The notes under the pieces are model-generated. The model saw nothing but the letters and a program-made list of their open reading frames with translations, was not told where the DNA came from and did no database searches. The translations under genes and the position numbers were made by a program. This document shows positions 37,881-49,839 of a stretch of DNA of 64,000 nucleotides, in pieces (the stretch's first letter is position 1; each line of letters opens with the position of its first letter). This DNA is from Triplophysa rosa (taxonomy: Eukaryota; Chordata; Actinopteri; Cypriniformes; Nemacheilidae). Location: contig NC_079912.1 in assembly GCF_024868665.1 (NCBI RefSeq), positions 17,555,673 to 17,619,672 of the forward strand, in the 5' to 3' direction.

Positions 37881-38018
37881 TTACCATAGTTTTTTTTGGT
37901 TTTATTTGTAGTAAAACTTGGTAACCACAAATGTACCATGGTCTAACAATATAGTTTAACCATGATATTTGTAAATTGTTAATACAAATAGCTGTCTGCC
38001 AAAAGAAAACCATGATTA
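37881..38018. repeat. ACCATG-rich interspersed repeat
   Basis: Alternating ACCATGGT, TTTGTAGTAAAAC, GGTAACCACAAATG and TAACCATGATATTTG, a dispersed AT-rich fish repeat with internal dyads. Confidence 0.5.
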
Positions 38019-38133
38019 CTGCTGTACACTTACAATAATAAAAATGAGATCTATACCATTTTTCTAAATGTGTTACTTATTTAGCAACTTCATTAATGTT
38101 TTATTCCGTCCTAATATAAAATACAACATTTAG

Positions 38134-38376
38134 GCCCCATTTCACATACAAGGCTTAGCTTAAGCCAGGAGTATGCCTTAGTTAAATTAGGATATTTAAG
38201 TCGTTTTTAATCAAATGCCTTAGAAAAAAGCATTACTGGTGTGGTGTGCATCTTTTGTCAAAACAATGGCACTGATATATCTGAAGATATGGCAGGGCAA
38301 TTTATTTTCAGCTAAAACAGCTCAAACATACATTTTAGTCTGGGACTAGTCTTAAACCTTATCTGTGAAACCGGGC
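38134..38376. mobile_element. MITE related to the element at 31256
   Basis: The ends GGCCCCATTTCACATACAAGG and CTTATCTGTGAAACCGGGC are inverted relatives. The interior shares TTAGTTAAAT-AGGATATTTAAGT and AGTCTGGGACTA with 31256-31495. The termini differ between copies, indicating two subfamilies. Confidence 0.7.
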
Positions 38377-39632
38377 AGTAATATTTTACTGCTCCTGTAG
38401 ATGGCACAGTTGCACTAGTGTTGTGGTTGTGCACATGTAAATATTCTGTTCTTGTGCTTAAAACGATCACTGGTTGCATAGAAACGCAATCGAAGCGAGA
38501 AATGTTATTTTTTTAGTGAGTAGCAATTTTATCATTTCAAAGCGGTCACTTCATACCAATTACTGCATACTTCTGATACGAGAGCAGCTCACCTCTTGCA
38601 ACCGTGCCCGCGTGTGCTAATCTGTCAAGGCTGGTGTGTGATTAGAATAGTGATGAGAGCCTTCATGTGACGCATGACTCCAGTGCATAGAGAGACGAAA
38701 CTGATTTAGTTCATGTACTGCATCGTAAGCTGAGATAGATGGGTCCAGAAAGATGCGCGTTCTTTAGAAAGTTGCCTTTTATTAAGGTGACGCTCTCTTG
38801 TGATGATTTAATGTGGTAGATGCATACACTATTCTGCGAACACCTTGGAATAATTCTGCTGTGCGTTACGTAACAATACTGCCATACTTGGGTAGTGATG
38901 CATTTCTGGTGCCGTCTCGGCCTGATTCTTGTTATTTCTTGAACCCCGGGCATGATATACTATGTCTCGTTTCGTTATCCTCTTTCAATGAACCATTTTG
39001 ACAGGCGATTAGCTTGGCTGTGACATGCTCGAACAAGTCGCACAAGTCGATTATACATGTTACATACCTTTTTGTTCGTAAAATTCCAAACGTTCGTGCT
39101 TAATCTTTGCGCAACGTCAAGATTTTGTGTTGGTTCAGACACAACGGTTGTAGCCGTTAGGGGTCGACATTTCCTTTCCGATCTTTTTCTGTACATTGAA
39201 ACTTTCGTGAAAATGGACTCTTAGGCAGGACATTTCTGTATATTGTTTTTAACCGAGCAGACACAGCCGTGGAAATTGTTCCATATATCGAGGAGAGTGT
39301 AATGATTTCCAGGTGATGTCTTGTAAAAATATCTCACAAATAATCTTGACCAATGTAACCGGCTTGACAAGTGGATGAGTGTATGTTTGATTGACATTAA
39401 GCTAGATGTGTAAAGTCTGTGTACGTGTACAATTTAAGATTTAAAAACGGCAATGTTTAGTTAGGGCAAATGAAAAATGATTAAAAATGAAATGTTATCT
39501 TTCCAGAGATATACATATATGAAATTCTTTATTTATCATGAATTTAGGTGTAGAAATAGGAACTATTAAAACGTAATGTGTACACTTGCTCGCTGTATTC
39601 CAACGAATGCGTACACATATCTGCAAGAGAAA
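38377..39632. other. Intergenic between bhlhe22 and mir-124
   Basis: Non-repetitive. No protein-like frame. It presumably lies within or beside the mir-124 primary transcript, whose ends I cannot place. Confidence 0.35.
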
Positions 39633-39660
39633 TTCAGCACCACATGTGGTGGACAGCGCC
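39633..39660 (-). promoter_or_regulatory. Candidate expanded-spacing RE1 with palindromic E-box spacer
   Basis: TTCAGCACC (39633-39641) and GGACAGCGCC (39651-39660) are perfect RE1 half-sites in the correct order on the plus strand, separated by 9 nt rather than 2. Widely spaced RE1s with 16-19 nt between half-site centres are a known functional class. The spacer makes a 14-bp perfect palindrome, CACCACATGTGGTG (39637-39650), with a central E-box CACATG/CATGTG. The site is 188 bp 3' of the mir-124 hairpin, and REST control of miR-124 genes is established in mammals. The strand given is that of the presumed target gene. Confidence 0.7.
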
Positions 39661-39847
39661 TCCCCTTGAAGACTTATGCAGCATTGTATTGTTCTTCATT
39701 TTTGGTGGGCTAACGTCACACACACAAAAAACGCACACACAAACTTAAAGCCATGTCGTGCTTTACTTTTTATTGGTAAACCTAAATGTGAAACGCATGT
39801 AGATTTTTTTTTAATCCTGCCTTATTTATAGGCCTCCGGAGGTGGAA

Positions 39848-39923
39848 GGCTCCGCTCTTGGCATTCACCGCGTGCCTTAATTGTAAGACATTAAATCAAG
39901 GTCCGCTGTGAACACGGAGAGCC
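39848..39923 (-). ncRNA. mir124: mir-124 precursor
   Basis: The neuronal microRNA miR-124. Read on the minus strand, the mature 3p arm UAAGGCACGCGGUGAAUGCC is intact at 39860-39879. The 5p arm, beginning CGUGUUCACAGCGGACC, is at 39895-39916. The two arms are joined by a 15-nt loop. GGCUCU and GGAGCC at the hairpin base also pair, giving a 76-nt stem-loop. miR-124 represses non-neuronal transcripts such as PTBP1 and is among the most abundant brain microRNAs in vertebrates. It lies 5.05 kb upstream of the bhlhe22 ATG on the same strand, the arrangement of human MIR124-2 and BHLHE22, so it is the mir-124-2-type locus; the fish copy number cannot be told from sequence alone. The host transcript is not delimited. 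Confidence 0.98.
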
Positions 39924-42900
39924 AGAGTCTTAAATCACACATATTCTGTCTAAAATACAAAGCATGCTCCTTAAATCATTGCACCGTTCGCATAACCGCT
40001 GAATTATCACAAAATCCTTTGAAATCTTCTATCATCCAAGCGTCTACTGTTTAGTCTCCCATCGCGGTAAGAATCGAATAGCTTGCTTAAAGAAGGCTAC
40101 TACGTTGTATTCCTGTGAAATGAGTGGTTTTCAGACATCCGGCTTTTTCGTGTTCTGTCGTCGAACACAATTTTACACATACTTTATATACAAATTTGCC
40201 ATAAATGCGAAGCAAATGTTTAAAATGATGACTTGACCACCGTGAGATGAAATAGAGCCATGAAATGTCGACAGCAAAGGGATAAGGCCTTCGTCTGCAT
40301 GAAATTACTTGACGCTAATTTCAAAATGACAGTCTGAGACAAAGAGGAGCGAGGGGGTTGACCATTTGATCCACTTGAAAGGACCTCTGCTCTGTCAAAA
40401 AGCGTCATGGGCATGGACCGTTATGTCCTCTCAAACACCTAAAAGGAAAAAGCACAAAAACGCATTGTTAGCAGACGAGAGGCATTAAAGCAATCATTTT
40501 CCTTTTGAATTGAATCGAAATACCCCAAACGCATCAAAAAAGGTAAAAATGAAATTCCAGGCAAACGTTGCGTTACGCAAATGTAAATAAGCATGTTCGA
40601 GAGAAGCACCATCCAAATGTAAATGCGCTGAGGAATTGCAGCAAAGAAGTCGACGACGCATAACTGTATTCCATTCGTAAGGAACATAGCCAATAAAGAC
40701 AACGTACTTCCCACAGCATCTTCTGGGGCTGAAGATGGACTGTATATTCCCAATGTCCGTGCTGTTAAACGGTACTGGCCTCTCTTTGTCCAGTCTTTTC
40801 CCCACGCTGACTGACTTTAGGATTAATGGCTCTCCAGCCAAACAAATAAGGTATCTGCTTTAAGCACAAGAGGATTGCACGGGGTGGTGACGTCATTAGG
40901 CAAACAGATGTTTGCGACCAACGTTCTGACCGTATCCGTATGTCCTTGAGAGTAATGTAGCGCACACTTGCTTTGACATAACCGTGCTATTTGTTTCCCT
41001 TTAATAATTACTCCTTAATGCTTATAGTAGCCTTTGCTCTGCTTACAAAACGCACGCCATCGCTGTCAATCGATCAGCGTAATAGGCCTACAAAATTAAG
41101 TCCTACAGCCAGAGGAAAAACGATCAGCTGTTGAAATAACGCGTGCCATCATCAGCATTTCCTGTGCAATATGCACAGTTGCTTGTATGTTGTCTTTGTG
41201 CATGTAAGGGAGAAGACATTTTCAATATCTTAGTTTTAGCAGGATCGTAGTTGCTTGGAATACAAACTGCTGCCAATGCAGTAGGCAGGCTAGTCTCACC
41301 CAGACGTGAAAAGTACAGTTTGCTGCACCACGTCAAAGCTTGTTTTTACTGTCCCTTCCAATCAAAACTGTTACGATATTAAGCTTTGTTAGACCAATTT
41401 AAATAAATAATACCTCCACGTACCAAATAACGCGAGTTTATGCATGGTTGAGCTTGTTTGTAAAGAGAATGTGATAGATACATATTATTAGGCAGTGAAT
41501 TCTCTTTTCGCGTCATTACGAAGACATGTTGCATATACTGTTAATTTATGTGGACACACCGTATGTTAGTGATTCCTACAAATACCAAAATTCTAAAATT
41601 TAAATAGATAAAATTGAATTTTCGCCTTGAAATTAAGAATAAGCGAAACATCAGAACGGTCGAACTGCAATCACTGCTCACACCATCGCCATGCCATTAC
41701 TGAGAGACCACTACATCCCTCTAACACCTCAAGTCTGTGACATCTCCATGGGACAAGCTGTACTATGTGCTAACCTATTTCATGTTTAAAGACTTTTACT
41801 TTCCTGTTTGCGGTTTTAAACCAGTTTGCACGCAAAGGCCGTATGAATGGATTCGAGAAACAAAGGGAATCGCCATTTTTCATAAAAACAAATCTATCTG
41901 CTGTGCATTATAATTAATATCGTGAGGTTTTTCATGGTCTTTAACCGATACGCTTCTTATTTATTAGTATTTGTACTGTCATTATGAGCTATAAAATATG
42001 ACCCAGTTGACCCAGCGTCCATTAATCTATTGTCTCCGCGAACCAAGCGATCATAAACAAAGCGAAACCAACACGCAACGAGCTCTGATACGTTTTGCGT
42101 AAAAACGAAAAATGCGACTGACGATAACCGTTCAATAAACTGTTTAAATCTTTCGTGTTGTATGATGTATCGCATTCGTTTGTCATGCAGAAACGTCCTC
42201 TGTAAAAACAATAGCAAGTGCAGCGTGGGAAAAGCCGATTCGTTGTTCTGATGATGCCGATCGCAAGCAAGCTTCAACAATTACACGGGCGCTTTCTCTG
42301 ATATCTGACGCATGCTGTTTCCATATTAGTGATTTTTTTTATTATGTGTGCGTAATCCCAAATATGCAATCTATTCCACACTTACGCGTTCGCTCCACAT
42401 GCCCAGCCGAAGGTCGTTGGTTTCCCCTGATATCATATCCACTGATTTTTTTCATAAGTCTGTATTCGTATTAAAGCGCGTTTCGTGATTTAAACAAATT
42501 ACATTTGTATTCCTCGTTTTCTCGCTGTGTAGTTGAATGCCTCCGCTAAGCGACTTGCCCTGTCTTGCAGTGAGTCAGGGGCTGGAGCCCCTGCAAAGCA
42601 TGGCTGCGTTTTTCTCTTTTTTTCAAAAGAGGGCAGGTCGTTCTATGCATTATAATGAGGCAAGTCTCTCTCTCTCCTACTCTCCGCCATCGAACACACA
42701 CACAGTTGCAAATTTGAAATAGCAATAGAGCTCTCAACAAAAACCTCAAGCTTTTGTAGTGTTTAAGGACCTCGACCCACGATGTTTAACGTACATCACT
42801 TTTACCTTTATCAGTGCAGTAAATAAAGCCCCTTCAGATTTGATGCCTGTGCGATAATCTTGTTATGAATCACGGGTGCGCAATAACTGTACACTGTTTA

Positions 42901-43859
42901 ATCGTTGCTTTAGTATTTGGGACGTAATTTGTAACGTTTAATACGTTTGTCCTGAGAGGTCCATTACTACGCCACAGTGGTCCACGTTATATCGAATAAT
43001 CAATGCTGCGTTTTACTGTATTGGTTGGAGTAGCCTACATTTTCTTCCTTCCCAGGAATTATTTGAAAAGATAAATGACCTTTTTTCAGTTGTGATATTA
43101 AGAGTCTGTTAACTGGGTGTAACAGACTCCTTTGTTATTTTTCTAAATTAATATAGCCTACTAAAATGGTTAATTTTACAGCCAGTCAGGACAACTAGGC
43201 GCAGTAGGTACTCTTAGCATAGCCTGCAGTAACCTATATCCTCAGATGATATTCATACATTTTAACCACGTGCTGTTGTTGTAAACAAAAACATTGTAAA
43301 CAAGACAGACCTTAGACCTTGAGTCTCAGAAGAAACATTATATGGAAAATGTATTCTATGACCAAAAAAAAGAAATGTATAATTTCGTTTATGGGTGTAA
43401 TTCAGATTTGTTAATTTAGGTTTATCTTGTCGAATTTTGGTTTAATGTTCGTAATTATCAGAAGCCAGAAACGCGTTGATCGTTCGATGCATATGTGACA
43501 AATATTAAAAAAGGCAATGAGGTATGACTCGATGTTGCATTTAATAGCCTAATTCATGGCTTTATGTTAGAGGTCGTATTGTTTTCTAGTGTGTTAAAAA
43601 CACACAGAAATAGAAAACGTTTAGTTAGATTGACATTACACAATTGTATCATGTTACATTCTAAGACAAGTGTGTGTCTAAACGTACAGTTTAAACGTTA
43701 CATTTTAGGAAGAGCTTATGTTTCTTAATTCATTCGTATCCTACTGTTTTGTGATCGTGGTATATGTCTGTTAGATGCAAGGAAGGCGCTGAAATGTGCA
43801 ATTTATTCAAATGATCAGATAGAGCAAATAAAGCTGGGCCAAAATAATTATTATTTGAT
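39924..43859. other. Region upstream of mir-124, no coding gene seen
   Basis: Almost free of recognisable repeats across 4 kb. It should hold the promoter and 5' exons of the mir-124 primary transcript (minus strand), but no splice pair or TATA box stands out. The stretch at 40200-40960 is complex and enhancer-like. Minus-strand frames at 40439-40841 overlap each other and lack domains. Confidence 0.35.
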
Positions 43860-44340
43860 GAATAGAATTCAAAATTCTCTTTGCAACGCGCTCCACCAAC
43901 CAGCGACTGAAATCGTGCTGCTGTCAGGCTACGACTTTAAAGGGAATTTTAAAGCGCGTACTTTCCCTGGGAAAACGCCATTGTTCACATTGAAACAATA
44001 GAAGCTGCAGGCAACCGCAGTGAGGCTGTATGAATGGCGAAGCTCCGGGTCAGTGCATTGGGTCTCAGGCCCCAAAGCCCCTTTCCCCGCACGCCACAAT
44101 GACCCTACGCGAGGTTGAGGCTCCGCGGGGTCATAGGGCATCACCTATTGTTCTGCACTTCAAAACAGATAAACATTTATTAATCAGGACTGGCCAGAGG
44201 GCGCTTTTTCTCTGAAAAAGTGGGGTAAGGTTGTATCTGCTAGGCCAGAAGGAGTGAAGTTGTGTATAAATAAGGCTTATATATCAACGGAACGAATGAC
44301 TGTCTTTTTAAGGATACATGGACCTCAACCATGCGCTCCC
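43860..44340 (+). promoter_or_regulatory. Promoter-like block with CTCF motif and TATA box
   Basis: A GC-richer block with a CTCF-core match TGGCCAGAGGGCGC (44191-44204; 11 of 14 positions of the usual core, with the 3' eleven perfect). It also has a TATA-like TATAAATA (44265-44272) and an ATG at 44318. The ATG opens a 12-codon frame crossing a possible splice donor (CCAA|GTAAGG). It could be the start of a plus-strand non-coding RNA divergent from mir-124, or an insulator. No acceptor was paired with it. Confidence 0.35.
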
Positions 44341-46617
44341 AAGTAAGGAATTTTAGACGTTTTCTGTACGTGTAGACTGTTTTGCATATGCAAGTTGATT
44401 ACATTTATGTTAGTAAAAGATTAGGCAAGTTTGATATTTTGAGGATATGTCAGGTTCTTCTTCGTATAGGCTATCTTAACAAATTCAGAAGTAGTGAAAT
44501 GCAATGAGTGAAATGCGATAAGCTTGATTTTAAATACCTCTGTCTTCACAAGCCTAAAATCTTTCGTTGTTGTTCTTTCAGTCCACCGAATTGTTTTGTT
44601 TTAGAGATATAGCCTAATCTAATGCATGGACAATTCTGTTGCAGCGGTAATGACATTTTATTTTTGTTTGTTTTTAATTTCGGAAAGAAAGCATTTTTAG
44701 CATCCTTACCACTGTAAATTCAGCTATTTATTACTAAATATTCACGAAATTGCTGAACGAAATGGTAAATAGTCCAATTAAATGTTTTCCGTTTATTAAA
44801 GTATGTAGCAGAATTAAAGTCACACAATGTATTTACATTTTTAACGTGGTACTGATGCAAACAAAAAATGTAATATTAATTTTTGGTTATGTTGCAATTA
44901 ATGCTGTTATATTTTGTTCAATTTAAGATCTCGATCTATGTGCCTATTGCATCTATTTAATGTTGTTGTTGTTTTTATTTTGTTTTATAAAACACATTGT
45001 GCTTAACGTCTGGTTTTATTTTCTGTTTTTGAGTGCAAAAATTCTGCTAATAATTAAATGTTTGTGTCTGTACAAATTTTAACATGCATTCTGTTTACAC
45101 ATAATAAATTGTACAATAATCCGTTATCATGCTCTTGAGGTTCCGCCACAAATGAAATGCATTGTGGTTAGATGAAGATGACGAGCATGGCTCAGCTGGA
45201 GTGAAAATACGGTTGCTGCTGTACAGTCTCCGATCACATATCTCGCCTTATCTTTATGCTCACGTGTGAGACGAATCCTTGAGCCGTGCAAAACATTTCT
45301 GCTGTCGACCGAGCTATCGCCAGTCTTCTGTGCTATTATTAAAAAATAAAACGCAATATCTTCGAAGCTGTTTGTTTTAAATAACCTCAACTGAATGTTG
45401 ACATCCACTGGATCCAACCATATTATCTTTAAATGCTACCCAGATAAACTCTCCTTGTAAGTAATTGATTTTGTAAGCTATATGGGCATTTAAATGTATG
45501 CTTCTGAAGAGCCCTGACCTTTTCTTAGAACTGCAATTTTAAATAACAATTACTATAATACTCCCATTCAAATCTCTGCATGATCTAAATCTAAATGTGT
45601 GCTGTATGGGAAGAACATGTATTTTAAGTTTTATTGTTATAGATATTTTTTATGTTTTTCATATTATATGCAGTTGAAAGCAACACATTTTTTGTGTATG
45701 ATCATTGTTGCTGTTCACATATAATGCGCAACAATATTGCCAATGTGTATCAAACCCATTCCAATCTGCTAATGTCCATGTGATTTCTGTTTTTTAGGCC
45801 ACTACTTTTGTCATCCGTATGTGCTGAGCAATCAAGTCATTCTTGTTACCTTTTGTTTTATGCCTCTCTGCTCTCAGCTGGAGTGGGGGAGATGGAGGTG
45901 GGTGCTCATCCTTTCACATTTGACTCTTTAAAGAATGATCTCCTCATCCATGTGAAACAATGTAAGATTTTCCCCATCTCCCACTGTGACCTAATTTAAT
46001 TGTTAATAAGCTGTTAAAACTCAGCCTCTCCTGATGAGTATTATAGGTTCTAGGTCCATTTTCGGTCAGGTCAACCGGGACCATCAGCATAGTCACAGCA
46101 GACCCGATTGTTTGCGCGACGTTTTTTTTCCACACCAGTCATTTTTAGAGCCATTTGGCTTTTTGCCCATCAAGTATTTTATATTTAAGTGCACTCAAAG
46201 ATCATGGCTGAATCTGTGGTCTTGTAATACATTAACTAAAAAATGCTTTGTTGACACTGTAGGCTTTGGTAATTGTATGTAAGCATTTACTATTCATATG
46301 CATTAGCTATTGTCAGGGTTGTGATCTGAACCTCTGTGTTGTTGTCCTAACTGTCCTCTGTGTCAAGAGAGCTCACGCCTGTGTTGGGCCTCTCCTGTCT
46401 TACATCTCTCGAGGTCAAACACGCATGTTGAGGCACCTGATCTACTAACTTCTCTCGCACCGGCTGCTAAATGTCAGAAGGAGAAAACAGAATAAAGGCC
46501 ATGCTCTCAAGAACCTTATACTCTTTTTTTTTTCCTGCCAGCTTTTTTTTGTATGCCAATTAAAGACAAAAATGTACAATGACACTTAAAACAGCAGTGT
46601 CACAGCCAGTGACCAGA
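44341..46617. other. Intergenic, no gene
   Basis: AT-rich to 45100, then mixed. A splice-acceptor-like TTCTGTTTTTTAG|GCC occurs at 45797, but no exon is convincing behind it. Confidence 0.35.
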
Positions 46618-46803
46618 TTAAATTTGTGTAAACACGAGAAAAATGTTAAATATATTTGTTTAACATTTGGATAAGGTTATAAATGTTCTGTTGGTTGTAT
46701 CTTGTTCAAACGTTTGTGTAGTGTTTAAAAACTGAAACCGAAGGTTTTTCTGGACCAGGGTTGAACCAGCGTTGTTTACGTCATCCGAAGTGGTCTATAT
46801 ACT
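46618..46803 (+). repeat. Three-copy repeat family, 3' part only
   Basis: Matches the last 180 bp of the copy at 27585-27960 (GTTGGTTGTAT, CAAACGTTTGTG, CCGAAGTGGTCTATA). Confidence 0.65.
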
Positions 46804-48119
46804 TGCAAGAACTCAAGTATGTGGGAGAATATTTCATTTTTCATTTTGGCTAAATTCAGGTTTCATGCATTTCATGTCTTTTATTGTACAGACTTTAAAT
46901 TTAGACATACTGTGAAGCATTGTACCTGTACACTGCATGCTTCTTTCTCTTTTTGTAAGTGTAACAGCCCAGAAATTTTTTAACGTTATCACAAATCTCT
47001 TTTGAAATAATTGGCTTATTTTGAAAATGTATCTAAATTAAAAATATGTATACTATGCTATATTGTATATAATGCCTCTTATGTTATGTGTATACACATT
47101 CACCATAGAATTAGTTTGTTGTTTGATAGTATGCTATTTTCTCTGATGTCCATAAACAGTATACGCTAATGCCCATACCCATTCAGTAGGATTCTGTGAT
47201 ATAACAATATGTCCAGATATCCACCAGCAGTGCACACATAATCAGATATACAGGGCAGGGGAATTTCTCCCATGCTGCCTGGAGACTAGAAGAAATCTGT
47301 TATTTTATTACAATGCATTTGATGTCACCTGAAAAGTGGCAGATAAAGTAGCACACCAAATAACAGTTATTACGGCGTGTCTGTGTGTCTGTGTCTGTGT
47401 GTGTGCGTGTGTGTGTGTTCACGCTTTCTGTGCATTGCTGTATCCAGTGCCGCAATCGTTCCAATAGGTTTGCATAGCTTTGCAACAAACAATTTAATCT
47501 TTTGAAAATATCACTTATCCCGCACAGCCTTTGAAATACTGTATAACTGGCTAGCACAGTTCCACTGGAAATAGTCAATTTGTCAGCATAAACAAATAGA
47601 CAGACCGAACCAAAGGGGCTGGAAATTTCAATTGCAGCATAGACTTAACATTGCACATCCACCCACACGTGCCACTGAATCTTTATGCGCCTTAGTGGGT
47701 CCACTAAAGAAGAAAGGCTTCAGATGAATTCCAATAAATTGATGTAGTATCTGGTTTTATAGTGATTTCCATTTGTATGTACCAACCAAAAATCTGTTTG
47801 TTGGTTTGTGACCAAAGCATTGTCTTAAAATATCCAAATGATCCTACTAAATGTATATTTTAGTTTACACTGCATAATATGAAACTGTTCCATTTCTGCT
47901 TATTCCAGTCCTAGATTTAGAATTAGATTTTGGATTTGAACATAAAAGGTTAATTCAAATGTTACAAAACATTTCACATTTGGACCAAAACAGAAACATT
48001 CTCTTATTATGTGTAAGACATTTTATTCCTGATTTATCAAAAAAGCATTTGCTGTATTTTGTATCTCTAAAAAGGGTGTAAATAAAAACGAATGAAAGTG
48101 GGACTGTCACTCATTCGTG
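46804..48119. other. Intergenic, with (TG)n at 47383-47418
   Basis: AT-rich, no gene. An interrupted TG microsatellite lies at 47383-47418. Confidence 0.4.
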
Positions 48120-48500
48120 CAAAAAATGTCAGGCAGAGTCTAAAATTCCCTCCGAGCTACAGCGATCATTTTGGCCGTATATGATGTTATTAATGCAGCC
48201 AATGATGGGTGAACATATGTTTCCGTGCGATTACTATCCTAGTAACTTGCTGTCCTAGTTGCCTGCTATCGCCTGACTGCTGGAATGAAAATATGTGCCT
48301 TGAGTTAATGCTGATTGCAGCAGCTGCCAACACATACATCTCCATGGCAACAATAATGGTTGCCTAGCAACCGTGTTCTTTTAGGGACACTGGAAGTGCC
48401 TAAAGGCTTACTAAAAATATATGAGTATAATTCCCCATTAATGCTTCAGTTACCTTAACTGCTGTTCCCCACTGCATTTACCAACAGACGGTCAAAGATA
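48120..48500. promoter_or_regulatory. Candidate neural enhancer with RFX X-box
   Basis: Non-repetitive block containing GGTTGCCTAGCAACC (48358-48372). This is a full X-box (GTTGCC-N-AGCAAC) of the kind bound by RFX factors. A half-site CATGGCAAC lies 14 bp before it. E-box CAGCTG and homeodomain-like cores lie nearby. Function inferred. Confidence 0.4.
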
Positions 48501-49105
48501 GAGATAGAAATGCATTTGAAATTGGATTGTAAATTCACAGAAATAAAACATTTTACGATTTGATTTTAAGCAATGGAATATCCCGTGTAACAGAATATGT
48601 CAACTGTACAATATGATGTGTGGGTGTTTCAAACAGGGTTTGAAATCATGGTGTGAACCTTCGGTGACCGGTGTAAATTAATGGACCCTCAGCCATCTTG
48701 CAGCACACACAGCGTGCATCTCGCGGGCTCTCGCTCAGACCCAGGTGGCATGCGCACATACTGAGGAACAAAGCATTCCATCAGTGCAAGTGACATCACT
48801 GCAGTCCGCTCAGCTGTTTTGCCATGCGTTCTATAAACTGCGATGGAGGCAGAGAGTAGAATCGTGTCTTACCCTGCCTGGTCTGTATTGTGAAAGATAT
48901 ATCTCAGTGTTTACTGACTGTACAAAACATGTTATTTTGTGTTTTAACATCCGTATTTAGTATCGTTGAGATGGGTTGATGTGTGTGTAATGGATGTGTT
49001 TTTCTTTAACTTTGAACATATTGTAATTTGTCCATAATCAACAGAACATAAAACATTTTAAATGTATAAATTGTAAATACTATGCGTACACTTGTTTGAT
49101 TTTTT
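48501..49105. other. Intergenic, no gene
   Basis: No exon or repeat recognised. Confidence 0.4.
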
Positions 49106-49380
49106 TAAATATCGCTGCTGTCCATCTGAAACCTTATAGGCCTATCTCCATATTTTGTGATTTAGATTTTTTGCCATGAATCATTTTTGTTAGTCACCTT
49201 TTATGTTTGACACAGGGTTTGTCAAGTATCTAACCAATAAAAAGTATTTGAAAGAGCTTGTCAGCTTTGACAACACAGAATTAAATCATTTTAAAAGTAC
49301 AAAGTTTTTTCCATTTCCTGAAAAACAGCGAATTTGGACATACGAGGTCATGGAAGGAAAGCGACGATGTACAATATTGT
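49106..49380 (+). repeat. Three-copy repeat family, 5' part only
   Basis: Matches the first 220 bp of 27585-27960 (AAATATCGCTGCTGTCC, ATCTAACCAATAAAAAGTAT). An 85-codon frame at 49203-49460 lies in this repeat and is not considered a gene. Confidence 0.7.
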
Positions 49381-49839
49381 TATTGTTCAAAAATGCTATA
49401 TACTGTATATATACCAAAAATTGGAAAGAGACAAAATCTTTTTTTTATGAGGTCTTCTAAAATCCTCTCAAATAATATTGGTTTTAACACATTGTTTGGA
49501 CATTTTCTATGCTTCCTAATATAGAAAAGTGTTAAGTGTACAGCTAACCAATCAAGACTCTGATTCCAGAATTGCATTTTCCCAGCATGCATCTGTGAGG
49601 CTTGGTGAAGGGGTGCACCTGCTTGTGCGCTGATAACGCTGCAACTATACAGTGGATAGGCCAACTTCTCTATCCTTTAGCATTGATCCCCTCTCAGGAG
49701 GTAATGGCTCTCAGACCTGAGTAACTGGCTGATTATAGTCACTCGATTCCTTCCCTCTTTGTAACACATAAAGTTGCACTCTGTGTGTGTGTGTCTGTGT
49801 ATTAGAAACACAATAGAGAACCCTCTCATCTAGCCCTAA

